A program made the position numbers and the translations under genes. Positions 34,896 to 44,021 of a DNA stretch of 59,007 bases are shown here, piece after piece. The DNA comes from Armatimonadota bacterium. GTDB taxonomy: Bacteria > Armatimonadota > Fimbriimonadia > Fimbriimonadales > Fimbriimonadaceae. Each line of letters starts with the position of its first letter. The stretch's first letter is position 1. A model generated the notes under the pieces. The model searched no databases, was not told where the DNA came from, and saw only the letters and a list, made by a program, of their open reading frames with translations. The stretch is from positions 1 to 59,007 of the forward strand of contig JAIUNY010000019.1 of NCBI GenBank assembly GCA_020161505.1, read 5' to 3'.

Positions 34896-34975
34896 TACGC
34901 CGCCCCCCGACAAATTCACCAGACCCTCACCCTCCAGTTGAGGTTTTTTCGCCCGAAAACCTCAAGTAGAGGATC

Positions 34976-36886
34976 ATGGTTGAACTCATTCTGCGTGGAT
35001 TGATCGCCCTGAGCGTTGGGCTGGCAGCGGCGATTTGGCCGGACTTCACTGGCCCGATTGGGTGGCAGGTGTCGATTGGCTTCCTCGCGTTAGCATTTGC
35101 CGTCTATGGACTGGAGTTCAAAGAGAAGCGCAACGCGGGCGCGTCGGGACTGATCGCGGTGATTGACGCGATGTACCTCGCGACGATACTCGCCGCGCAA
35201 GGATCTCTGGACCGATACGGATTCATCGTGCTGGCTCCGATGCTGTGGGCAACGGGACGATTTGCCGCCGATGCCGCCTCCATGTCCCCTCTGGTTGCCG
35301 CGACGGTCATGGTCGCCAGTAACTTCTTTGGCGGAGATGGCTTCACCATTCCGGTGCTCCTCCACACGGCAGGCATCCTCGTGATTGGCCTTCTGACCAA
35401 CCAAGCCAAGGTGATTGTCAAGGAGACTCAGATTCCGTACGAAGTCACAAAGGAAGTCCCGGTGCTGGATCCTGCGACCGGGCGAATCAAGGAGAGCTAC
35501 CAATCTTTGCGAGATCACGTGCAGGAGCTTGAAAGGCTCTCGCGCCGAGATCGGCTCTCGATGAAGCTCTGGAATGCGGCCCATGCAGCGAGCCATTCTC
35601 CGCTCTCCGCCATGGCGACCAAGCTTTCGGAGGAATCCTCGGTCGAAGGGTTGATTCTCTACTCTCTTGATCCGGCGGAACGCCGACTCGTCGTCGCCAG
35701 CGGAACCGGACGCGTGCCAGAGAACCTGCGCGATCGAGCATTTGAGTTCCCCAGCGGGCTCGGCGATGCGCAGATTCGTCACGAAATGGACAAGCAGATG
35801 CGAAGCCTACGCGATTCCGATCGCCTGGTGCATCTGGCCACGGTTTTGCTGAAGCACAAAGGTCGCCCGGTTGGACTCGTCGCCTTGTTCGATCCGAGCC
35901 GCCCGGCGGTCGAGGAAGCCTTCACGACCGTCCACGAGCTCAACGAGGCGATGGGAGGCTTGGTGAAACAAGCCCTTGATCGCGACGATGAGCGTCGACG
36001 GCTTCGTGAAACCGAGCTGATGTACGGCGTCGCCAGCGTCTCTCTGGGAGCAGAGAGTCGGCAGAACTTGATTGCCCGCGTCGTGCGTGAGCTCAGTGAA
36101 GCGGTGACTCTGGATCACCTTGCCGTCTGGCTCCTTGATGATGCCGAGGCCACCCTGGTGAGCTCTTCGGGGGCGACGCATCGCGTGTTTGAGAAGATGA
36201 GCTTTGCTCAAGGGCCAGGTCTCCGGGGCTGGCTTCTGACGGGATCGCCCGAGGTGGTGGCCCTGGATGCTCTGGAAGATGGTCGGATTGATCGAAAGGA
36301 ATCTCTTCTCGCCCGGGTCGGAAGCTTTGTGATGTTCCCGCTCTTGGGTGCTGATGGCCCGATTGGATTCCTCACCGCATCAACTCACAGCGTCGGCGGG
36401 ATTGATCGCGCCAAGCACGAAACCATCCGGGTGATCGCGAGCGAGCTTGCCCAAGCTCTCAACCGCCTGGACACCACCAAGGAATCGGCCCACGGTGTGA
36501 TGACCCCTCAAGAGTTCGCAGCGGCCGTTCGGAGCGGTGGCTCTGGTCACTTTGTGTACTTTGAAGTTCCTCGACGGGCCGAGTTGAGTGATGAGTTCGG
36601 CAAGCCAGCCATCGAGGCCGCTCTCAAGCGGATCACCCACCGGCTCCGTATCAGACTTCCTGGGATGGGTGGGTTGTGTCGACGGGATGTCGGCGACTAT
36701 GTGGCATTCATCCCGATTCAGGACACCGAGCAGGCGCGACGATGGGCGAACGATACGGTGGGCGTCCTGAACGGACTCAACCTGATGACCCCAGATGGAC
36801 GTCAAAAGCTCCCCCTCACGTTGCGGGCAAAGGTCGCACCTTTCTCCCCGCAAAACAACCAGGTTTCGGAGGCGAACGCGGCATGA
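34976..36886 (+). CDS. Membrane sensor with GAF domains and a degenerate GGDEF-like C-terminus
   Basis: ATG 34976 follows AGAGG. Four or five hydrophobic helices occupy about 1-140. A short linker with a coiled coil (about 165-195, ESYQSLRDHVQELERLSRR) leads to two GAF-like domains: about 200-320 (LILYSLDPAERRLVVASGTG) and about 340-500 (LIARVVRELSEAVTLDHLAVWLLDD, FPLLGADGPIGFLTAST). The last 120 residues resemble a GGDEF fold: FVYFEVPRRAELSDEFGK, then LRIRLPGMGGLCRRDVGDYVAFIP, where an active enzyme has R-GGDEF-ll-P. The GGDEF signature is lost, so no diguanylate cyclase activity is expected. It may be a signal-sensing scaffold. Confidence 0.78.
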   Translation: MVELILRGLIALSVGLAAAIWPDFTGPIGWQVSIGFLALAFAVYGLEFKEKRNAGASGLIAVIDAMYLATILAAQGSLDRYGFIVLAPMLWATGRFAADAASMSPLVAATVMVASNFFGGDGFTIPVLLHTAGILVIGLLTNQAKVIVKETQIPYEVTKEVPVLDPATGRIKESYQSLRDHVQELERLSRRDRLSMKLWNAAHAASHSPLSAMATKLSEESSVEGLILYSLDPAERRLVVASGTGRVPENLRDRAFEFPSGLGDAQIRHEMDKQMRSLRDSDRLVHLATVLLKHKGRPVGLVALFDPSRPAVEEAFTTVHELNEAMGGLVKQALDRDDERRRLRETELMYGVASVSLGAESRQNLIARVVRELSEAVTLDHLAVWLLDDAEATLVSSSGATHRVFEKMSFAQGPGLRGWLLTGSPEVVALDALEDGRIDRKESLLARVGSFVMFPLLGADGPIGFLTASTHSVGGIDRAKHETIRVIASELAQALNRLDTTKESAHGVMTPQEFAAAVRSGGSGHFVYFEVPRRAELSDEFGKPAIEAALKRITHRLRIRLPGMGGLCRRDVGDYVAFIPIQDTEQARRWANDTVGVLNGLNLMTPDGRQKLPLTLRAKVAPFSPQNNQVSEANAA

Positions 36887-36971
36887 AAACAAGATTCAGC
36901 ACGATTAGCAGGTACGCGAGTGGCACGTCATACGCTAGGATGATCTCAAGGCGGTCGCACCGAGATCCAAG

Positions 36972-37499
36972 GTGTGGGGTTCGACAGTGAGGCCGCCCTT
37001 TTCTTTTTCTTCTTCGGATAGGCAACAGTCTCAGCAGGCTAAGCGTGCTGTCTTTGAAGAAGGGACGGTTCGGCTTATGCTGCAATCATTCGATTGGCGA
37101 AACGCGATGGATTCCTGTCAGGAGGTTCTGAGAACTGATCCTGACCATTTGGGTGCCCTGGAGACACTGGCGCAAGCGCAGTGGCTCGGCGGTGCCTTTT
37201 CTGATGTTATTACAACGACGACGCGCTTGCTCCAGTTGAATCCTCATGAGCCCGGATACCGTTACACTCGCGGCATGGCTCATCTGAGCATGGGGGAACT
37301 CCTCCGAGCGGCGGAAGACTTCCGTCGGGCCATGGATCAGAGCAAGAATCCCGCTTTTCAGGCCCAGGTAGCGAGCTCTCTCGACGCGGTCGAACTTTGG
37401 CTGGAAGACCAGCATTCTCGAACCCGGCGCACCCTGCGGCCAGTGTCACTGGGAGCCTTGGTGGTGCCCGGAATGGGATCAGCAGCACGCTTCCATTAG
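36972..37499 (+). CDS. TPR-repeat protein
   Basis: Two to three TPR motifs are visible at about residues 38-135: NAMDSCQEVLRTDPDHLGAL, ETLAQAQWLGGAFSDVITTT, HEPGYRYTRGMAHLSMGELL, RAAEDFRRAMDQSKNPAF. They fit helical repeat scaffolds for protein binding. The start is uncertain: GTG 36972 or 36987, or ATG 37077, which would remove a Ser/Gln-rich N-terminus. There is no signal peptide. The gap to the sensor gene is 85 bases, so a shared transcript is possible. Confidence 0.68.
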   Translation: MWGSTVRPPFSFSSSDRQQSQQAKRAVFEEGTVRLMLQSFDWRNAMDSCQEVLRTDPDHLGALETLAQAQWLGGAFSDVITTTTRLLQLNPHEPGYRYTRGMAHLSMGELLRAAEDFRRAMDQSKNPAFQAQVASSLDAVELWLEDQHSRTRRTLRPVSLGALVVPGMGSAARFH

Positions 37500-37523
37500 G
37501 CTTGTGGGAAGAGAATCAGCTTG

Positions 37524-37547
37524 GGGCTCACGGGAATCCGTGAGCCC
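37524..37547 (+). terminator. Hairpin after the TPR gene, probable terminator
   Basis: GGGCTCACGG / CCGTGAGCCC form a perfect 10-bp stem with loop GAAT, 25 bases after the stop codon. No T run follows, so it may be a processing or weak termination signal. Confidence 0.5.
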
Positions 37548-37599
37548 TGAGTGCGTTTGGGGGCGCACGAAACCCGCTCTCAGGATGGCAGAATGAGTC

Positions 37600-37947
37600 A
37601 TGAACCTCTACGAGATCTGGGTGGATGTTGCCCCGGGGGCCACGGCGGACGAGCTGGTGGAGGCCATCCACCGTTGGCTGGGCTTTCTCAAGAACCGAGG
37701 CGAGTGCGAGGGGTTCCGGGTCTCTCGTCGGAAGTTCGGATTCGGGCCTTCGGAGCTCGGAGAGTTTCACATCACGATAGAATTCAAGTCCTTGACGCAG
37801 CTAGATGAGGGGTTCTTCACCGCCGCCTCGCGTCACCCTGATGTCGAAGCTCTCCATGCCGAGGTCTATCGCCGCGTGACGAACTACAAGAGCGGCCTCT
37901 GGCGCGACTACCCGGATCAGGGGTTGCCGGAGTATTCAACGAAGTAG
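37600..37947 (+). CDS. DUF6614-like protein
   Basis: The 115-residue protein has the pattern I associate with DUF6614: MNLYEIWVDVAPGATADE, then LGFLKNRGECEGFRVSRRKF, and GFGPSELGEFHITIEF. The C-terminal part has VYRRVTNYKSGLWRDYPD. No function is known for the family; it is probably a ferredoxin-like alpha/beta dimer. It has no signal peptide. AGGA lies about 15 bases before the ATG. Confidence 0.7.
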   Translation: MNLYEIWVDVAPGATADELVEAIHRWLGFLKNRGECEGFRVSRRKFGFGPSELGEFHITIEFKSLTQLDEGFFTAASRHPDVEALHAEVYRRVTNYKSGLWRDYPDQGLPEYSTK

Positions 37948-37998
37948 GGGTGGAATCACCTGGTTTCGGCCTCGGTTCGGCCCAGTTTTCACAAATCA

Positions 37999-38028
37999 TT
38001 GAAAATTCGCTGGAATTCGCCGTACAAT
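37999..38028 (+). promoter_or_regulatory. Sigma-70-type promoter of the menG operon
   Basis: TTGAAA (37999-38004) and TACAAT (38023-38028) are 18 bases apart. Transcription would start just before the ribosome binding sequence AAAGAGG and the ATG at 38042. Confidence 0.65.
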
Positions 38029-38041
38029 CAAAAAGAGGCCG

Positions 38042-38764
38042 ATGCCCGATTCCAGCCAACCCACGCCCTGGACCGTTCAGGGTGAAGACAAGCGCGTAGC
38101 CGTGCGATCCATGTTTGCCGAGATCGCTGGCACCTATGATCGCGTGAATGGGTTGATGTCTTTCAATCAGCACAATGCATGGCGAGCGGCAGCAATCAAG
38201 CGACTTGATCTCAAGCCAGGCGAGAGCGTGCTGGACGTCTGCTGTGGCACGGGTGATTTCCTGATTCCTGCCCAGAAGGCCGTGGGGGAGTCGGGTCGAG
38301 TGACGGGGATTGACTTCTGCGAGCCGATGCTGCGCCAGGCTGGCCCGAAGTTGAATGGAGCAGCGCGGCTCAGTGTCGCGGATGCCTGCGCGCTTCCGTT
38401 CGCGAGCGCACAGTTTGATGCCGTGACCATCGGTTGGGGGCTCCGCAATGTGCCGGATATGCCGCTGGCCCTGAAGGAAATGGCGCGTGTGCTGAAGCCG
38501 GGTGGTCGCATTGCGATCCTCGACATGGCCCGTCCGCGTGGACCGCTGGGGCCGATCATCGAGAAGGTGACGCAGTCGGGGCTTCCCATGCTCGGCAAGC
38601 TGATTGGTAAGTCGAGCGCTTACACCTACCTCCCCAAGAGCATTCTGACCTTCGCAAGTCGGGAAGAGATTGCCAAACGCATGGAAGAAGCGGGATTCAC
38701 AAACGTCCGCATGAAAGATTTTTGTTTCGGAAATATTTGTTTGCACTGGGCTGAGCGTCAATGA
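38042..38764 (+). CDS. menG: Demethylmenaquinone methyltransferase
   Basis: This SAM-dependent enzyme methylates demethylmenaquinol in the last step of menaquinone synthesis. The 240-residue protein shows the UbiE/MenG signatures VRSMFAEIAGTYDRVNGLMSF near the N-terminus, the SAM motif VLDVCCGTGDFLIPA and DAVTIGWGLRNVPD. The C-terminal SSAYTYLPKSILTF is also typical. It overlaps the prenyl diphosphate synthase gene by four bases (ATGA), which makes menaquinone rather than ubiquinone likely. Confidence 0.94.
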   Translation: MPDSSQPTPWTVQGEDKRVAVRSMFAEIAGTYDRVNGLMSFNQHNAWRAAAIKRLDLKPGESVLDVCCGTGDFLIPAQKAVGESGRVTGIDFCEPMLRQAGPKLNGAARLSVADACALPFASAQFDAVTIGWGLRNVPDMPLALKEMARVLKPGGRIAILDMARPRGPLGPIIEKVTQSGLPMLGKLIGKSSAYTYLPKSILTFASREEIAKRMEEAGFTNVRMKDFCFGNICLHWAERQ

Positions 38765-39774
38765 GCACTACCACCTTTTTCGACCGATTGCAGGAGCAAA
38801 TCCCGCGCGATCTGATGCTGGAGTTAGGCAGTGCGGTTCTGGAGGTGGAGTCTGAGCTTCGCACTCAAGTTGCTTCGCAAGTGGCTTTGGTCAGCGATGT
38901 CGGCGAGTTGACTCTTCATGCCGGCGGCAAGCGGCTTCGTCCCGCTTTGGTTTACCTCTCCGCCCTGGCAACTGGTTTGCAGGTTGAGCGCGAGCGCCTG
39001 ATTCGACTTGGTGCGTGCATGGAGATGATCCACATGGCGACGTTGATCCACGACGACGTGATCGACGATGCGGCGACGCGGCGCGGCGCGCCGACGGCAT
39101 TCAGTCGGTATGGCACGACCGCGAGCATTCTGGGGGGAGACGTTTTGCTTGCAAAAGCGATGGCCTTGCTGGCCGCTGATGGCGATTTGGCGATTATTCG
39201 ATCCGTGAGTTCAGCAGTGGTCGAGCTTGCGGAGGGTGAGGTACGCGAACTGGAGCTCCGGGGTCAATTTGATCTCACCACCGATGACCACATGCATGTT
39301 CTTCGCATGAAGACGGCGAGCTTTATCGAATGCTGCTGCCGAGTCGGAGCCATGGCTTCGGGCGCGGACAAGGAAGTGACGGAGGCCCTGGCGGCGTTTG
39401 GTCATCACCTGGGAATGGCCTTCCAGATCGTGGACGACGTGCTCGACTTCCAAGGTGATTCCGCGAAGACCGGAAAGCCTCTTGCCACCGACTTCCGCGA
39501 GGGTCAGGCTACTCTTCCCTTGTTGCTTCTGCTCCCGCTCTTGAGTGCAGATGAGCGTGCCTTTACGCAGCATAAATTTGGCAATGGATCGACGGAAGCT
39601 GACCTGGCTCAGATTGTCGGTTGGATGCAGGATCGAGGCAGCCTCGGCGAAGCTCAGGCCCTTGCGGTCGAGCATATTCGCCAGGCCGAGCGAAGCCTGT
39701 GCGCCTTGCCCGATTCCGCCGCTGCTTCGGTGATGAACCTGGTGGCCCAGTTCGTGATTGCTCGAGAATCGTGA
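38761..39774 (+). CDS. hepT: Polyprenyl (heptaprenyl/octaprenyl) diphosphate synthase
   Basis: This enzyme builds the isoprenoid side chain of menaquinone. The 337-residue protein has the first Asp-rich motif in LIHDDVIDDAATRRG (about residue 96) and the second in FQIVDDVLDFQGD (about 225). GGKRLRPALVYLSA (about 58-71) supplies substrate-binding basic residues. Chain length cannot be fixed by eye. It is coupled to menG upstream and to the HAD phosphatase downstream through overlapping stop/start codons. Confidence 0.92.
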   Translation: MSTTTFFDRLQEQIPRDLMLELGSAVLEVESELRTQVASQVALVSDVGELTLHAGGKRLRPALVYLSALATGLQVERERLIRLGACMEMIHMATLIHDDVIDDAATRRGAPTAFSRYGTTASILGGDVLLAKAMALLAADGDLAIIRSVSSAVVELAEGEVRELELRGQFDLTTDDHMHVLRMKTASFIECCCRVGAMASGADKEVTEALAAFGHHLGMAFQIVDDVLDFQGDSAKTGKPLATDFREGQATLPLLLLLPLLSADERAFTQHKFGNGSTEADLAQIVGWMQDRGSLGEAQALAVEHIRQAERSLCALPDSAAASVMNLVAQFVIARES

Positions 39775-40529
39775 GCCGACCCCGCGCTTATCTCTTTGAC
39801 CTCGATGGCACGGTCTACCGTGGATCCGAGCCGTGCCCGTACGCCGCCGACGTTCTGGGAGAATTGTGCCGGGAGGGCTTCGTGGTGCGGTACCTGACCA
39901 ACAATTCCGCTGCGCGACCGGATCAGGTGACCCACAAACTTCATGCGATGGGGATTCCTTGCGAGCCGGAGTGGGTGATTTCCAGTACCCATGTCGCGGC
40001 AGCGTGGTGTCTGTCGGATGGGGTGAGCCAGGTGGCGGGGATTGGCGAAATCGGGCTCTTCCAGACTCTTAACGATGCGGGCGTCGAGGCGGTTCCTGCG
40101 GAAGAATGTGGTTCTGCGGAGGCGCTGGTCGTGGGAATCTGCCGAAGCTTTACCTACGCGATGATGTCGGCGGGCTTGGATTTGGTGAGGGGCGGGGCGA
40201 GGTTCATCGCGACGAACCGGGATGCGACCTATCCTCTGGAAGGAGGTCGATTTCAGCCGGGAGCCGGGGCGCTGGTGGCCTCTTTGGAAACCTGCACGGG
40301 CGTTGCGCCTCTGGTGATGGGCAAACCGGAGCCTGCCATGATTTCTCTGGCCTTGTCGGGCACAGGGATAGAGGTTTCTGAGGCGTTGATGGTCGGTGAT
40401 CGGAGAGATACGGACATCGCCTGTGGCCTCGCCGCAGGTTGCCCCACGTGGCTGGTTCTGACGGGAGTCGAGACGCAGTTGATGCCGGGCGAGTCCGGGT
40501 CGGATGATTTGCGCGAGCTACTCAAGTAG
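39771..40529 (+). CDS. HAD superfamily hydrolase, subfamily IIA (NagD/PGP-like)
   Basis: GTG 39771 overlaps the previous stop (GTGA) and begins SRPRAYLFDLDGTVYRG, which holds HAD motif I. The cap-type motif is RYLTNNSAARPDQVTHKL. Motif III-like GKPEPAMISLAL and motif IV MVGDRRDTDIACG are present. The product of 252 residues is a typical NagD/PGP-like phosphatase of sugar or metabolite phosphates. It is the third gene of the menG operon; the reason for that linkage is unknown. Confidence 0.88.
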   Translation: MSRPRAYLFDLDGTVYRGSEPCPYAADVLGELCREGFVVRYLTNNSAARPDQVTHKLHAMGIPCEPEWVISSTHVAAAWCLSDGVSQVAGIGEIGLFQTLNDAGVEAVPAEECGSAEALVVGICRSFTYAMMSAGLDLVRGGARFIATNRDATYPLEGGRFQPGAGALVASLETCTGVAPLVMGKPEPAMISLALSGTGIEVSEALMVGDRRDTDIACGLAAGCPTWLVLTGVETQLMPGESGSDDLRELLK

Positions 40530-40643
40530 CCCTTACTTTGCCCCCAAAACAGGCCATAATTCATTTATAGAAAATGGGCTAGAAACTAGCTTGGAATCAC
40601 TTTCCAAATCAGTCCGTTTCTGCCTCGTGACAACCCCACCACT

Positions 40644-41837
40644 ATGCCACGCAAACATCTCTCAAGCCATCCATGGATAGATTTTCTGACTCATTCTGAA
40701 AAATATGCGGCCCAAACATGGCTTTTACTTGGAGAGGCATCTTCAAAGATCGAACACTTGTCTCGTGCTGCTCTGCGCCCAGATCTTGCCCAAAAACTGC
40801 TCCAAATTACGCTCGTAAAAGGGATTCAAGCCACGACAGCGATCGAAGGTAACACGCTGTCGGAAACGGAAATCCAAGACCATCTGTCCGGGCTCAAGCC
40901 TGTGCCACCGTCGAGGGAGTATCTTGGACAAGAAGTCTCAAACGTTCGCGATGCCCTCAATCAGGCAATGCGCGAAGCTCTCGCGACTCCTCAGACGAGG
41001 TTGACGACTGAGGAAGTTTGTAAATTCAACGAGATGGTGCTCCGAAACCTCGATCACGAGGATCACGTCGAGCCAGGTCACTTCCGCCTCGCTGCAGTTG
41101 GAGTCTCTGACTACCTCGGAGCTCCGGCGGAGGATGTCGAATTCCTCACGGATCGCCTTTGCCACTGGATCAACGAGATGGACACTCCTTCAGGAGGCCA
41201 TCAGTATTCCTTCGCCCTGATTCGGGCCATCCTCGCCCATCTGTACATAGCCTGGATTCACCCATTTGGAGATGGGAACGGACGAACCGCCAGGCTGGTC
41301 GAGTGGAAGATTCTTGTGGCGAGCGGAGTGCCCCAGCCAGCCGCTCACCTCCTGAGCAACTTTTACAACAAGACGCGCACTCAGTACTACCGTGAGCTCG
41401 CAAAGGCCTCCAAGATCGGCCAACCTGCGTCGTTCGTTCACTATGCAGTCGCAGGATTTGTTGATGAAATTCGGGCTCAACTCGAAGAGGTTTGGGAGCA
41501 ACACTACGATCTCACCTGGCGGGCGGTGCTTCACGACGCCTACCCAGAAGAGGATGGCAAGGTGTCGAACCGAAAGCGTCACTTGCTCATTGATTTAGCC
41601 GATCACGGGATCATTGACGAGAGCCGGGCCATCTCACCCAAGCAGCTGGGTCGTATTGGACTTCTTCGATTTGGTGCAGACTACGGACGGCTCAGTAACC
41701 AGACGCTCTCCAATGACTTGGCCGACATGCTCAAGGAAGGATTCCTTGCAAACACCCACGACGGGAGAGTCTACGCTCAGAGATCAAAGGTACTTGCATT
41801 CCTGCCCGCGCGTGTAGACCCGCAGCTCGACATTTAG
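40644..41837 (+). CDS. Fic family AMP transferase
   Basis: Fic enzymes attach AMP, or another nucleotide, to a protein hydroxyl. The catalytic loop is HPFGDGNGRTAR at about residues 206-217, complete. The N-terminal inhibitory helix motif TxxxEGN (TTAIEGN, about 64-70) is present, so this is a class II, self-inhibited Fic protein of 397 residues. The C-terminal region (about 300-390) looks like a winged helix (LGRIGLLRFGADYGRLSNQTL, DLADMLKEGFLAN). The 5' end is less GC-rich than the neighbours (for example GATAGATTTTCTGACTCATTCTG-like stretches), so recent acquisition is possible. The target is unknown. Confidence 0.9.
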   Translation: MPRKHLSSHPWIDFLTHSEKYAAQTWLLLGEASSKIEHLSRAALRPDLAQKLLQITLVKGIQATTAIEGNTLSETEIQDHLSGLKPVPPSREYLGQEVSNVRDALNQAMREALATPQTRLTTEEVCKFNEMVLRNLDHEDHVEPGHFRLAAVGVSDYLGAPAEDVEFLTDRLCHWINEMDTPSGGHQYSFALIRAILAHLYIAWIHPFGDGNGRTARLVEWKILVASGVPQPAAHLLSNFYNKTRTQYYRELAKASKIGQPASFVHYAVAGFVDEIRAQLEEVWEQHYDLTWRAVLHDAYPEEDGKVSNRKRHLLIDLADHGIIDESRAISPKQLGRIGLLRFGADYGRLSNQTLSNDLADMLKEGFLANTHDGRVYAQRSKVLAFLPARVDPQLDI

Positions 41838-41882
41838 CGTTGGTTGCACCATCACTCGATCCGGGTAACCTGCGGGCTCGCT

Positions 41883-43238
<1,356 letters not shown>

Positions 43239-43267
43239 GTCGAAATTGAGCTAAGGGGAGAGAAATA

Positions 43268-43299
43268 TGACACCATATATGGTGTCAGGGCGTTATAAT
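43268..43299 (+). promoter_or_regulatory. HicAB promoter/operator: 20-bp palindrome and TATAAT
   Basis: TGACACCATATATGGTGTCA (43268-43287) is a perfect 20-bp palindrome, and TATAAT (43294-43299) follows. The expected -35 position falls inside the palindrome, so a repressor bound there would block transcription. Antitoxins of HicAB modules commonly autoregulate in this way. Confidence 0.65.
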
Positions 43300-43582
43300 G
43301 GGGAAAGAGCCTCTGATTGAGAAGTGGAAGCGTGGTCACTGCGCAGGTTATCGTCTGCCGGAGGTCATCGCAGAGCTACAGCGGCTCGGTTTTGAAGCCG
43401 AGCAAGGAACCAGGCATTGGAAGGCGCGTCATCCCTTACTTGCCGAGCACGCTGAGCGTGGGCTGAGAGTTCTGACATTCAGTGCTCACTTCTGAGGAAA
43501 GCAGGGAGAAGTCTCCCCGGATGCTCTGCGAGATGTCGTGAAGGCGATGAGGTGGATTGAAGAGAATGAGAAGTCTGACTGA
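43298..43582 (+). pseudogene. hicA: HicA-like mRNA interferase toxin interrupted by a TGA
   Basis: The first open part (43298-43495, 65 residues) has the HicA pattern: PEVIAELQRLGFEAEQGTRHWKARHP, split here as PEVIAELQRLGF and GTRHWKARHP with the catalytic histidine. It stops at TGA (43493-43495) after LTFSAHF. Reading on in the same frame gives 28 more codons, GKQGEVSPDALRDVVKAMRW and IEENEKSD. These match the missing C-terminal half of HicA toxins (G-K-x-x-E-V-x-P and a final helix). The extended frame ends four bases before the HicB start, as in intact modules. The simplest explanation is a CGA-to-TGA nonsense mutation. The TATAAT overlaps the ATG, so the true start may be slightly downstream. 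Confidence 0.62.
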
Positions 43583-43586
43583 GTTG

Positions 43587-44015
43587 ATGGCCCGTTACAT
43601 CGTCAGGATACGCCCCGTGTCGGAGGAGGATGGCGGAGGATTCAAGGCGTTCTATGAAGAGTTGGGCGAGGGAATCAAAGGATACGGCGATTCCCCTGCT
43701 GAGGCCGTTGCGGAGCTTGAGGACGTCATGCTCGACGTAATGGCGACTGAGGATCTAAGCCGATTCCCAGAACCCAAAACCGAGCAGGAGTGGACGGAGT
43801 ACAGCGGTCGGCTCACGCTTCGGCTCTCAAAGACCCTTCACCATAGAGCAGACAAAGCTGCCGCCGAGCAAGGAGTCAGTCTCAACAGTTTTGTGAGCGA
43901 GGCGGTTCATGAGTACATTCGGCAGCTCTCCGGTGAGAAAACCTTGCCTCAACCCTCGACCAAGACCGCCGAGAAGACTCAAGAAGCCCCCGTCAAAAAA
44001 CGCTCTGCGAGCTAA
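43587..44015 (+). CDS. hicB: HicB-type antitoxin
   Basis: ATG 43587 (MARYIVRIRPVSEEDGGGFK) gives 142 residues; the frame is open from 43557. The N-terminal HicB RNase-H-like fold spans about 1-60 (FKAFYEELGEGIKGYGDSPA, EAVAELEDVMLD). The C-terminal ribbon-helix-helix DNA-binding motif is LTLRLSKTLHHRADKAAAEQ followed by GVSLNSFVSEAVHEYI. An acidic/basic tail ends KKRSAS. It would neutralise HicA and bind the upstream palindrome. It appears intact although its toxin partner is broken. Confidence 0.85.
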   Translation: MARYIVRIRPVSEEDGGGFKAFYEELGEGIKGYGDSPAEAVAELEDVMLDVMATEDLSRFPEPKTEQEWTEYSGRLTLRLSKTLHHRADKAAAEQGVSLNSFVSEAVHEYIRQLSGEKTLPQPSTKTAEKTQEAPVKKRSAS

Positions 44016-44021
44016 TGCCGC

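Larger units (their letters stand above)
34558..34975. other. 418-bp intergenic region with GC-rich hairpins and two related repeats
   Basis: No coding frame here looks real. Two copies of a related segment begin CAGTCACGGATTCCTCCCCC (34661) and CAGTGACGATTCCTCCCCC (34835). Each is followed by a G run (GTGGGGGAGGG or GTGGGGCAGGG) and a GCCGCCCG block. The first forms a strong hairpin at 34673-34693. Another inverted repeat, TTGAGGTTTT/AAAACCTCAA, lies at 34938-34965, ten bases before the next gene. Confidence 0.7.

Noticed and set aside
43493-43517. Selenocysteine decoding of the HicA TGA
   Set aside because: A hairpin exists, but its loop lies only 13 bases after the TGA and lacks the G pattern. 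HicA toxins do not use a redox residue there, and a CGA-to-TGA nonsense change explains it better.
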